Source: Deltaproteobacteria bacterium (GTDB taxonomy: Bacteria > Myxococcota_A > Polyangia > Polyangiales > Houyiibacteriaceae). From it: a stretch of 7,124 bases of DNA. Both the position numbers and the translations under genes were made by a program. Below the pieces are notes generated by a model. It was not told the DNA's origin. It was given only the letters and a program-made list of their open reading frames with translations, and did not search any database. This document shows, in pieces, positions 1-5,845 of this stretch. The DNA lies in assembly GCA_003647035.1 (NCBI GenBank), contig QMMB01000165.1, forward strand, positions 1 through 7,124, read 5' to 3'. The number at the start of each line of letters is the position of its first letter. Position 1 is the first letter of the stretch.

Positions 1-1
1 G

Positions 2-1396
2 GCGTGCGCGCACGACGCTGGCATCGTCCATCGAGATGTGAAGCCCGAGAACGTCATCCTCGTCGACCAAGACGACGACCCCGATTTTGCCAAGATCCTC
101 GACTTCGGCATTGCGAAGCTCTTTGACGGCGCGAACCTGCAGAGCGATGACCCGCGGTTGACCCAACTCGGGGTCACGATCGGCACGCCCACCTACATTG
201 CGCCCGAGCAGGCGTTTGGTCAGCCGATCGATGCCCGCGCAGACCTCTACGCGCTATCGGTGATGTTGTACGAAATGATTGCCGGCGTGCCGCCCTTCGA
301 AGCGGACGAGGTCGTGGCGCTCTTGAGCATGCATACCTCGGCTGAGGTGCCTCCGTTTCGCAAGACGGCGCCCGACGCGCGCGTGCCGAAGAGCGTGGAA
401 GCGTTGATTTGCGATGGCCTCGCAAAGCACAGGGAGGATCGCATCCCGACCGCGGACGAGTACATCGCGCGGATCGACGAGATACTCGGCGCCGACGGGA
501 CGTTGGCTTTGGGTGAAGGCGATTCGGGCTTGCGGGAGATCCCTTCGCTGGTTGCGGAGGGCTTTAGGGAGACTCTCGGGCCGGCAGTGGCCCGTGCGGT
601 CACCACGCGGAGGACGCTAAAGCAAATCGTTGCCGTGACTGCTGCGATCTTCGCCTTCACTGCTGTGATGGTCTTCGTGTTCGGCAGCAGAGGTCCCGAC
701 TATCTTCCAACGCGCAACCACTTGCCGATGGTCGCGCCGAAACATGGGCCTGAGGCAGAGACGGCCGCGGAGATGCTCGAGCAAGGCCGTCCGAAGGATG
801 CCGCGGCGTATCTCATCGAGCACAAACAGGAAGTTCGCGAAGAGCCGTACGCGCAAATGGTCCTCGGCCACGCTCACGCGAATGCCCAGCGCAGCATCCT
901 AGCGTTGGTCGCCTATGAAAAGGCGATCCTGTTGGAGCCGAAGCTCGCCAATGACGAGCTGATGCGCACCAATCTCGATCTCATGCTCGACAAGAAGGCA
1001 CCCGGCGTCGTCGATGATGCGATCGAGTTCATGGGGATGCTGGTCCGCGAGGTGGACGACGGCGCTGCGGAGGATCGGCTCGTCAGCTTGGCGTCGTCGG
1101 ACGAGACGCTTCGCAGGCGTCAGCACGCGGTGACCGTCGCCGATGAGGTGGGTTTGGGCGACCGAGTCGATCGGCTCGCGTCGTACTTGCTGGACCTCGA
1201 GCAGGGAGACACTTGCTCCGATCGCAAGGACGCCGTCGCCAAGCTGCGCGCGCTGGGCGACAAGAAGGCGATTCCCGCCCTCGAGGGCGCCCAGAAGCGC
1301 ATTCGCGCCGAGGGCCTCCGTAAGAAACAGGTCAATGCGAACGCCTGCCTCCGAACCGACGCAGCGGAGGCGATTCTGTACCTACAGAGCTTGTAG
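2..1396 (+). CDS. Membrane-anchored Ser/Thr protein kinase, 5' end outside window
   Basis: Hanks-type (eukaryotic-like) Ser/Thr kinase that transfers ATP phosphate to Ser/Thr of unknown targets; the catalytic part should be cytoplasmic. The frame is open from base 2, so the GTG at 38 is an internal Val codon and not the start. Numbering from base 2: catalytic loop HRDVKPEN at residues 10-17 (HRD at bases 29-37), DFG at 34-36, and GTPTYIAPEQ (activation segment end, APE) at 61-70. The N-lobe with the Gly-rich loop and ATP-binding Lys lies off the window. One hydrophobic segment (about 209-227, bases 626-682) is the predicted transmembrane helix. The following roughly 237 residues should be extracytoplasmic: a TPR-like helical stretch near 257-320, then a HEAT-like segment containing AVAKLRALGDKKAIPALEGA near 410-430. 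Two Cys near 405 and 448 could form a disulfide. No PASTA domain is seen. The catalytic residues visible are intact, so it is likely active. Confidence 0.93.
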   Translation, partial: ACAHDAGIVHRDVKPENVILVDQDDDPDFAKILDFGIAKLFDGANLQSDDPRLTQLGVTIGTPTYIAPEQAFGQPIDARADLYALSVMLYEMIAGVPPFEADEVVALLSMHTSAEVPPFRKTAPDARVPKSVEALICDGLAKHREDRIPTADEYIARIDEILGADGTLALGEGDSGLREIPSLVAEGFRETLGPAVARAVTTRRTLKQIVAVTAAIFAFTAVMVFVFGSRGPDYLPTRNHLPMVAPKHGPEAETAAEMLEQGRPKDAAAYLIEHKQEVREEPYAQMVLGHAHANAQRSILALVAYEKAILLEPKLANDELMRTNLDLMLDKKAPGVVDDAIEFMGMLVREVDDGAAEDRLVSLASSDETLRRRQHAVTVADEVGLGDRVDRLASYLLDLEQGDTCSDRKDAVAKLRALGDKKAIPALEGAQKRIRAEGLRKKQVNANACLRTDAAEAILYLQSL

Positions 1397-1463
1397 GAGC
1401 GGGCCGGTCCGACTAACTTCTGCCACGGCGCCGCGTAGGTGTGACGGAGAGGAAGCGTGAGCA

Positions 1464-1889
1464 ATGGGTAAGTGTCATCACAGTGCAGTCATCAATGCGC
1501 CGGTCGAGGAGGTTTGGCAGCTCCTTCGGAACTTTCACGACCTGTCGTGGACCGCGGCCATCGAGACCCTCGAGCCGGTGGGTGACGCGCGCGGCGACCA
1601 GGTAGGCGCGAGGCGGCTTCTAAACGGGGCGATTTCCGAAACCCTCCGCTCCCTCAACGACCTCGAGCATACGTTTCAGTATCAAATCACCGATGGCCCG
1701 TCACCGATCTCCAAAGATGACCTGAAGTTCTACTACGGCACCGTGTCCGTCTTACCGGTCACCGACGAGAATGCGTCGTTCGTGTCGTGGATCACCCGCT
1801 TTGAATCGAAGGACGATGCGGTAACGCAAGAGTTCTGCGACCCCTTCTACAGCACGTTCCTCGCGCATCTGAAAGCGCGCTTCGCATAG
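1464..1889 (+). CDS. SRPBCC-family protein (polyketide cyclase/dehydrase-like)
   Basis: A 141-residue cytoplasmic protein with no signal peptide. Its length and layout match single-domain SRPBCC (START-like, polyketide cyclase 2 type) proteins, which fold as a helix-grip around a hydrophobic ligand cavity. Seen directly: the N-terminal INAPVEEVWQLLRNF (residues 10-24) typical of strand 1 plus the first helix; a central strand-rich stretch with GARRLLNG and a DGPSPI turn; then YYGTVSVLPV and SFVSWITRFES strands, and a C-terminal helix ending in FLAHLKARFA. The ATG is supported by a purine-rich ribosome site, GGAGAGGAAG at 1446-1455, 8 bases upstream. It starts 67 bases after the kinase stop and could be co-transcribed with it, but nothing ties their functions. 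The ligand and reaction cannot be told from sequence; members range from enzymes to lipid or pigment binders. Confidence 0.87.
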   Translation: MGKCHHSAVINAPVEEVWQLLRNFHDLSWTAAIETLEPVGDARGDQVGARRLLNGAISETLRSLNDLEHTFQYQITDGPSPISKDDLKFYYGTVSVLPVTDENASFVSWITRFESKDDAVTQEFCDPFYSTFLAHLKARFA

Positions 1890-1973
1890 GGAGCACGGGT
1901 GATTCCATCGAGGTAGTCGAAGCGACCGTGAAGCGGTAGTCTCGCGCTACGCATTTCAGCACGGGAGGCATCC

Positions 1974-3239
1974 ATGCCATCGCTTCGCATCCGTTCCGGG
2001 GTCCGCTTCGCAAGTATCACGTTGCTTGTCTCGCTGCTGACCGCGTCTGCGTGGGCGCAGAGCGCCAGCACCACGCCGGAGTCGCTCGGGACAACCGTCC
2101 TGTTTCCCAATGCGGGAGGGTCGTACAATGCGTCGAGCTATGGGAGCTTCGACCTCTTCAAGGAGGCTACGGGCACCGACGACACGGCGACCTACCCAGA
2201 GGTCAGGATTCACTTCGAAGCCGGGGCGTGGGGCACGGGCGGCAACGAACCTATGGTCTTCGCCCACGCAACGAGCAACTTCCTCGTTGCGGGGGAGGCC
2301 GAGTACCTGCGATCACCGATCCCGACAGTGGGCTATGCCCGTGTCCCGTGCACGCGTGACGTGGATCCTCACTGTGAGTGCATCCGACCCGACCCAGACG
2401 AATGCTATCATTTCACGATAGCGGCGGCTTCCGTGCGGAGGCCCTACCGCCTCGTGAACACGCGCGACACGCCGCTGCCGGGTGATGTCTCATTCATTCC
2501 GGTGCTCGTGGACTACAGGGTGCACCGCGGGATCGACGACGCGTTTCCACTCCCCGAGGGTCAGAACCAGTTCAACCTGTCCGCCAAGGTCCGCCTTGCA
2601 TACCCAGACGGTCAAGCGAGCTTCGTTCGCACAGTGCAGTGCGGCATCGCCTCATGCTCCAACTTCGATGGGGATGCGCCGTCCGACGGAACCTTCGCAG
2701 TGCCCGTCGCCGTTGCCGCTGCCGAAGAGTTGACGCTCGATGTCTCCGCCGCGATCTACGTGACCGATCTCCCCACCTGCGTGACGGTACCCACATTGCC
2801 CAACGAACCGTGCCTGGTGCCACCCTATGGCGGCGAAGCTTGGGTGCACGTCGACCCGTACGTGTACGTGGACCCGAGTTGGGAATACGCCGCTTGGTTT
2901 GAAGTGCAGACGACCTCGGACGGCCTGGAGTGGCTCGCAGTGACGCGGACGGCCGTCGATCTCAGCACCTTCGGCCTCGAAGGTGGCAACGGGGTGCCGG
3001 ACGGCGGGGTACCCGATCCTGACGCGGGCGCGGGAGGCATGGGAGGTGCGGCAGGTACGGCTGGATCTGGCGGGACTTCCGGGATGGGGGGTGGCGGCAA
3101 TCCCTCGAATGGCGACGGCGGAGGCTGTAGCGTCACGAGCGTGTTGCCCGCATCCGAATCGCACCTGCCGCTTGTGGTGCTTTTCGTCGCGGTGGCCGTG
3201 ATCCGGCGTTGGCGCAGAAGCTCCAGTAACGCACTGTGA
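1974..3239 (+). CDS. Secreted protein of unknown function with MYXO-CTERM-like surface tail
   Basis: A 421-residue exported protein. Residues 1-28 form a classic signal peptide (Arg-rich start, hydrophobic core, AWA before Gln29). The body, about 29-336, is rich in strands, aromatics and Asp, with scattered Cys including a cluster DPHCECIRPDPDEC; I recognise no named domain. Residues 337-384 are a Gly/Ala/Thr-rich linker starting with a Pro/Asp/Gly stretch, followed by Cys385, a hydrophobic segment (398-410) and a basic tail RRWRR (411-415). That order (low-complexity linker, Cys, membrane helix, Arg cluster) is the architecture of MYXO-CTERM sorting tails, which in myxobacteria are processed by a rhombosortase-like intramembrane protease (myxosortase) and place the protein on the cell surface. 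Here there is one Cys in GGGCSV, so the match is to the variant form. The start has GGGAGG at 1963-1968, 5 bases before ATG. The gap to the previous gene is 84 bases. Confidence 0.85.
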   Translation: MPSLRIRSGVRFASITLLVSLLTASAWAQSASTTPESLGTTVLFPNAGGSYNASSYGSFDLFKEATGTDDTATYPEVRIHFEAGAWGTGGNEPMVFAHATSNFLVAGEAEYLRSPIPTVGYARVPCTRDVDPHCECIRPDPDECYHFTIAAASVRRPYRLVNTRDTPLPGDVSFIPVLVDYRVHRGIDDAFPLPEGQNQFNLSAKVRLAYPDGQASFVRTVQCGIASCSNFDGDAPSDGTFAVPVAVAAAEELTLDVSAAIYVTDLPTCVTVPTLPNEPCLVPPYGGEAWVHVDPYVYVDPSWEYAAWFEVQTTSDGLEWLAVTRTAVDLSTFGLEGGNGVPDGGVPDPDAGAGGMGGAAGTAGSGGTSGMGGGGNPSNGDGGGCSVTSVLPASESHLPLVVLFVAVAVIRRWRRSSSNAL

Positions 3240-3278
3240 GGTAGCTTACACGTGCTGACCCCTGCGCCGTTTGGGGTA

Positions 3279-3307
3279 GAGACATCGGAACGCCCTCCCT
3301 ATATAGT
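3279..3307 (+). promoter_or_regulatory. Candidate sigma70-like promoter before the Cys-rich lipoprotein gene
   Basis: GAGACA (3279-3284, four of six matches to TTGACA) is followed after 17 bases by TATAGT (3302-3307), within the AT-rich patch TATATAGT of an otherwise GC-rich gap. It lies about 50 bases upstream of the ATG at 3356, in the 116-base space between two plus-strand genes. Weak consensus evidence only; transcription could also read through from the gene before. Confidence 0.3.
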
Positions 3308-3355
3308 CGACCAACGGTCTAGGCCGGGCGCCGGGCGAAGATAGGCAGGTATCCG

Positions 3356-4402
3356 ATGAAGGCATCCACGCTCAAGGTTCTCATGGCGGCCATGCTGCTG
3401 CTCCAAGGCTGCAGTAGCGGCACCACGACCAGCACGGAGCTCGAGAGCGTTCTCGATGCGGCGGCCGATCGTGAAGGCGTTCCGGCCGGCGAGTGCCGCG
3501 ACGCCTGCGTAGCGAACGCGCTCGCTGTGTTCGACGAGTGCACGGCCGAGAGCGACGACCGCGAGGCATGCTTTGGGCGCGCGATCCAAGCCTTCTTCGA
3601 GTGTGTCCGGGAGTGCCCGCCGCCGACCTGCGAGGACCGTTGTGAAGCGAAGGCCACGCAGCACCACATGGCGTGTCTCGACGAGGGCGGTGAAGTCGAT
3701 GCCTGTGCGGCGGAAGGACGCGAGATCCTACAGCGGTGCAGGGACGAAGCCTGCACCGATCCCGAGCCACCCAGCTGTGAGGACCGGTGCGAGAACCACG
3801 CGCAGGGCGCCTACGATCGATGCATCGCGGACGGGGGTGACGAAGAGCACTGCGCCGGCGCCGCTCGCGAAGCACTGGCGGCCTGCGTCAAAGAAAACTG
3901 CGACAGCCAAGGTCCAGGACCCTGCGGAGAAAGGTGTGAGGCCCACGCACATGGTGTTTTCGATCAGTGCATCGAGGACGGGGGCGACGAGGACCGCTGC
4001 GCGATGGCCGCTCGGGGAGTGCTAGCCGACTGCATCGACGAGCACTGCGGGGATACGGAGCCACCCCCCTGCGACGAACGGTGCGGTAAGTTTGCCGAGC
4101 TCGTGTTCCACGCGTGCATCAGCAAGATCGACTCCGAAGAGCGATGCGCCAAGATTGCGCGCTGGTTGCAGGGACACTGCAACAAGAGGTGTGCGTGTCA
4201 TGCGCGCGTCGACCATCGCGATAAGCACGGCGACGGCGACACGGACAGCGACAGCGACACGGACAGCGACACGGACAGTGACTGCGACAGCGATTCGGAT
4301 AGCGACAGCGACACGGATAGTGATTCCGACTCGGATAGCGACAGCGACTCCGACACCGATCACTGCGAGGGTTGGCACAAGCGGGGCGGGCACTGCGAGT
4401 AG
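3356..4402 (+). CDS. Lipoprotein with five six-Cys hairpin repeats and Asp-Ser/Thr tail
   Basis: A 348-residue predicted lipoprotein; I do not recognise a named family. Residues 1-18 are a lipoprotein signal with lipobox LQGC and lipidated Cys19; Ser20 at +2 would favour outer-membrane sorting under the E. coli Lol rule, which may not hold here. A linker (20-46) leads to five repeats, C47-C87, C92-C133, C141-C182, C190-C231 and C239-C279, each C-x3-C-x10-C-x9-C-x10-C-x3/4-C; the last three have an exact 49-residue period. Residues 279-292 are rich in His and Cys, 295-335 alternate Asp with Ser/Thr, and the end (336-348) is a short His/Cys/Gly segment. With so many regularly spaced Cys in an exported protein, disulfides are expected. 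The start at 3356 is preferred over internal Met10/Met13 because it supplies the basic n-region, and AGGCAGG (3343-3349) sits 6 bases upstream. The function is unknown; surface binding or metal/calcium binding are inferences only. Confidence 0.88.
   Translation: MKASTLKVLMAAMLLLQGCSSGTTTSTELESVLDAAADREGVPAGECRDACVANALAVFDECTAESDDREACFGRAIQAFFECVRECPPPTCEDRCEAKATQHHMACLDEGGEVDACAAEGREILQRCRDEACTDPEPPSCEDRCENHAQGAYDRCIADGGDEEHCAGAAREALAACVKENCDSQGPGPCGERCEAHAHGVFDQCIEDGGDEDRCAMAARGVLADCIDEHCGDTEPPPCDERCGKFAELVFHACISKIDSEERCAKIARWLQGHCNKRCACHARVDHRDKHGDGDTDSDSDTDSDTDSDCDSDSDSDSDTDSDSDSDSDSDSDTDHCEGWHKRGGHCE
3494..4192 (+). repeat. Five tandem copies of a six-cysteine repeat inside the lipoprotein gene
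   Basis: Coding tandem repeat. Units run 3494-3616, 3629-3754, 3776-3901, 3923-4048 and 4070-4192, joined by short Pro/Gly/Asp-rich spacers (for example TDPEPPS, DSQGPGP, GDTEPPP). All thirty framework cysteines are conserved. Units 3 and 4 are the most alike, with 25 of 42 residues identical by my count, including the shared core DGGDE; units 1 and 5 are the most diverged and both have 3 rather than 4 residues between the last two Cys. This fits growth by internal duplication, with the edge units oldest. Confidence 0.93.
4238..4360 (+). repeat. Hexanucleotide-type repeat encoding 41-residue Asp-Ser/Thr tail
   Basis: Twenty-one Asp codons alternate with 20 codons for Ser (14), Thr (5) and one Cys (residue 310, TGC, one base from AGC). 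The unit is GAY-NNN, so gain or loss of units keeps the frame. Ser is written by both codon families (10 AGC/AGT and 4 TCG/TCC) and Asp by GAC and GAT, so the alternation is not just a fresh DNA slippage tract. SD-type repeats are known as stalks in Gram-positive surface adhesins, and Asp/Thr-rich linkers occur in myxobacterial lipoproteins. Confidence 0.93.
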
Positions 4403-4412
4403 GGCCGGTCGA

Positions 4413-4580
4413 CTAGGGCACCCAGCGGACGTCTGCGCCGCCTTGCGTCACGGTGCTGCCCCGATCGATCCCCACGTCGTTTCCGAAGAAGCCTAGCGCG
4501 TAGAACTGCCACATCCCGATTCGCTTAGGTCCACCACGCCCCTTGAAGTCTGGCGCCAAGCGCGAGAAGCTAGGCCCCTT
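4413..4580 (-). pseudogene. 3' remnant of an unrecognised minus-strand gene
   Basis: The last 55 or so codons of this minus frame read like real protein: SRLAPDFKGRGG, then KRIGMWQFYALGFFGNDVGI, then STVTQGGADVRWVP and a TAG stop (complement of 4413-4415). Codon third positions are about three-quarters G or C by hand count, as in the neighbours. Upstream of about 4580 the same frame runs antisense into the TolC remnant and becomes Arg-rich and shadow-like, so the 5' part of the gene seems to be missing. The aromatic/Gly pattern could suit a beta-barrel end, but I cannot name a family. It converges on the lipoprotein gene with a 10-base gap. Alternative: chance open frame. Confidence 0.35.
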
Positions 4581-4600
4581 ATGCGCAAAGAGAGGTTTCT

Positions 4601-5113
4601 GTGATTCGCGGCGCGATTCGGACCAAACAACAGTGGTGGGACCTTCTCGGCCCCGAGGTTGACGCCAGCATCGGTGGACGACTTCTCGGCACCCAAATGG
4701 CGCACCTCGGACCCACGTTAATCGGCTACGCGTTCGTCGGCGTCTCATTCGATTTCGAAAAGGGCGGGCGCATTCGCACCGCCAGGGGGAACGCCAAAGC
4801 CCTCCAGTTCCGGGCCGAAGCCACATCCGAGCAGGCCGGTGCCGACATCGAGACTGCGATGGTCAACGTCCAAGCCGCACGCGAAGCGATTCCGCCGGCC
4901 CGAGCCGAAGTTGACGCCGCCGAACGAAGCTACGCGATCGAGCTGGCCCGCTTTGATGCAGGCACCGGGACCGGCCTCGAGGTCATCCAATCCCAAAACA
5001 TGCAAGCCCGAGCAAAACTCACCTTCATCGAACAGATCCTGAGGTTCAACGCCGCACAGATCGAGCTCGCCGCCGCAATCGGTCACCTCAGCCCTGAACT
5101 GTTTGCGCCTTGA
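4601..5113 (+). pseudogene. C-terminal fragment of a TolC-family outer-membrane efflux protein
   Basis: TolC-family proteins are the outer-membrane ducts of tripartite efflux pumps and type I secretion; they usually have 400-500 residues with two OEP repeats. This frame gives 170 residues matching only the second repeat: a strand region LLGPEVDASIGGRLLG (15-30) to GVSFDFEKGGRIRTARG (47-63), then long helices with ARFDAGTGTGLEVIQSQN (about 125-142) and a final FNAAQIELAAAIG. There is no signal peptide and no first repeat. The frame is closed by TAG at 4571-4573, and the bases before 4600 show no TolC-like sequence in any plus frame. AGAGAGG at 4589-4595 lies 5 bases before the GTG, so a short product could be translated, but it could not form a normal duct. 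No periplasmic adaptor or inner-membrane pump gene is nearby. Best read as a decayed gene; a short independent ORF is less likely. Confidence 0.72.
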
Positions 5114-5154
5114 GCGTCATGGCCTCCAAGGCCAAGCAAAGAGTGCATCGCGGG

Positions 5155-5177
5155 CTACGGCGCGAATCGCCGTCTAG
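5155..5177. terminator. Weak hairpin between TolC remnant and next gene
   Basis: ACGGCG (5157-5162) pairs perfectly with CGCCGT (5168-5173) around a 5-base loop CGAAT, with two more pairs possible past a bulge (CTA/TAG flanks). No T-run follows, so it is at best a weak or factor-assisted terminator for the transcript crossing the TolC remnant. Confidence 0.22.
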
Positions 5178-5193
5178 GGTCTCCGTGATTTCC

Positions 5194-5202
5194 TGCTAGA
5201 TT
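5194..5202 (+). promoter_or_regulatory. Candidate extended -10 element just before gene at 5212
   Basis: TGCTAGATT resembles an extended -10 (TGn plus TAGATT, four of six matches). Its end is 9 bases before the first ATG (5212), which would put the transcript start at or next to the start codon. There is no convincing -35 and no Shine-Dalgarno sequence in the bases before 5212, which fits a leaderless message. Low confidence, since short AT-rich hexamers arise by chance. Confidence 0.22.
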
Positions 5203-5211
5203 GGCCGCCGC

Positions 5212-5835
5212 ATGATGAAGCTCAAAGCCGCCCGACGCCCTCTATCGATTTCGTTTGTGCTGTTTGCACTGGCTAGCTCGAACGTGGCCGGTGCGGCCGA
5301 CCGATCGGCATTCGTGGCACCGGAGGACCAGGCGCTCGTCGTCTTCATCCAGAACGAGCCCGACGATTACATGATGAACTACATCGTGTTCGATCCCGAC
5401 AAGAAGTGCGTGGCCGAGGTGGGTGGCCGCGAGGCTGCGGTCATCTCTTTGAAGCCCGGGAAGTACACGTACTACCTTGCGAGCGCCAACAACCACCGCA
5501 TCGATGTGGATCTGCAGGCCGGACGTACCTACTTCGTCCGACTCTCCGCGGTTGAGAAGGTTGCGACGAGTAGGTCGGTCGTGACGCCGGTTCAGCGGGG
5601 TACCGATTCGTACAAGCTCCTGAAGACTTGGCTCGACGGCACCAGGGTGATTCTCGCTAGTGACGATCCATGCCGAGGTAAGCCACTCAAGGAGCGGACG
5701 AACCGAACGCAGAGACGCATCAACGAAGCCAACGCCGACTGGAAAAACGGCGACAAGATCTACCGATACAACTACAGCCTCCTCAAGGAAGACGGCCTGA
5801 CCGCGCTCGAGGTCAGCTGGCTGCGAGACCGATAG
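5212..5835 (+). CDS. Exported beta-rich protein, DUF2846-like, function unknown
   Basis: A 207-residue protein with a signal peptide: basic start (KLKAARR), hydrophobic core 11-22, and likely cleavage near AGA at 26-28. Residues 41-117 hold a strand-rich domain in the style of DUF2846 and related small beta-sandwich envelope domains: ALVVFIQNEP opening strand, then ISLKPGKYTYYLAS and IDVDLQAGRTYFVRLSAVE, where the PGKY and AGRTYFVR turns are the most family-like points. The C-terminal part (about 135-207) is helical and charged, with an Arg/Asn-rich stretch KERTNRTQRRINEANADWKN. Cys66 and a single Cys near 154 could pair in the periplasm. Two ATGs stand in tandem (5212 and 5215); neither has a clear ribosome site. 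It faces the transpeptidase gene tail to tail. The DUF2846 link is a resemblance judged by eye; no activity can be assigned. Confidence 0.82.
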   Translation: MMKLKAARRPLSISFVLFALASSNVAGAADRSAFVAPEDQALVVFIQNEPDDYMMNYIVFDPDKKCVAEVGGREAAVISLKPGKYTYYLASANNHRIDVDLQAGRTYFVRLSAVEKVATSRSVVTPVQRGTDSYKLLKTWLDGTRVILASDDPCRGKPLKERTNRTQRRINEANADWKNGDKIYRYNYSLLKEDGLTALEVSWLRDR

Positions 5836-5845
5836 AGCACGCGCC

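Noticed and set aside
38..40. GTG at 38 as start of the kinase gene
   Set aside because: The frame is open to base 2 and encodes the HRD catalytic loop across this point, so the GTG is the internal Val of HRDVKPEN.
1912..1941. GGTAGTC direct repeat spaced 23 bases before the gene at 1974
   Set aside because: A 7-base match is expected by chance and there is no promoter-like sequence next to it.
3258..3277. ACCCC/GGGGT inverted repeat after the gene ending at 3239 as terminator
   Set aside because: Only a 5-bp stem with a 10-base loop and no T-run.
3494..4192. Regular spacing of units as a CRISPR array
   Set aside because: The period is coding, in frame, with diverged units and conserved Cys codons; there are no identical direct repeats with unique spacers.
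4022..4393. Minus-strand frame giving a Val/Ala/Ile-rich, membrane-like protein
   Set aside because: The hydrophobic repeats (VAVAIRV type) are the antisense reading of the Asp-Ser codon repeat; the plus frame has lipobox, Cys framework and ribosome site.
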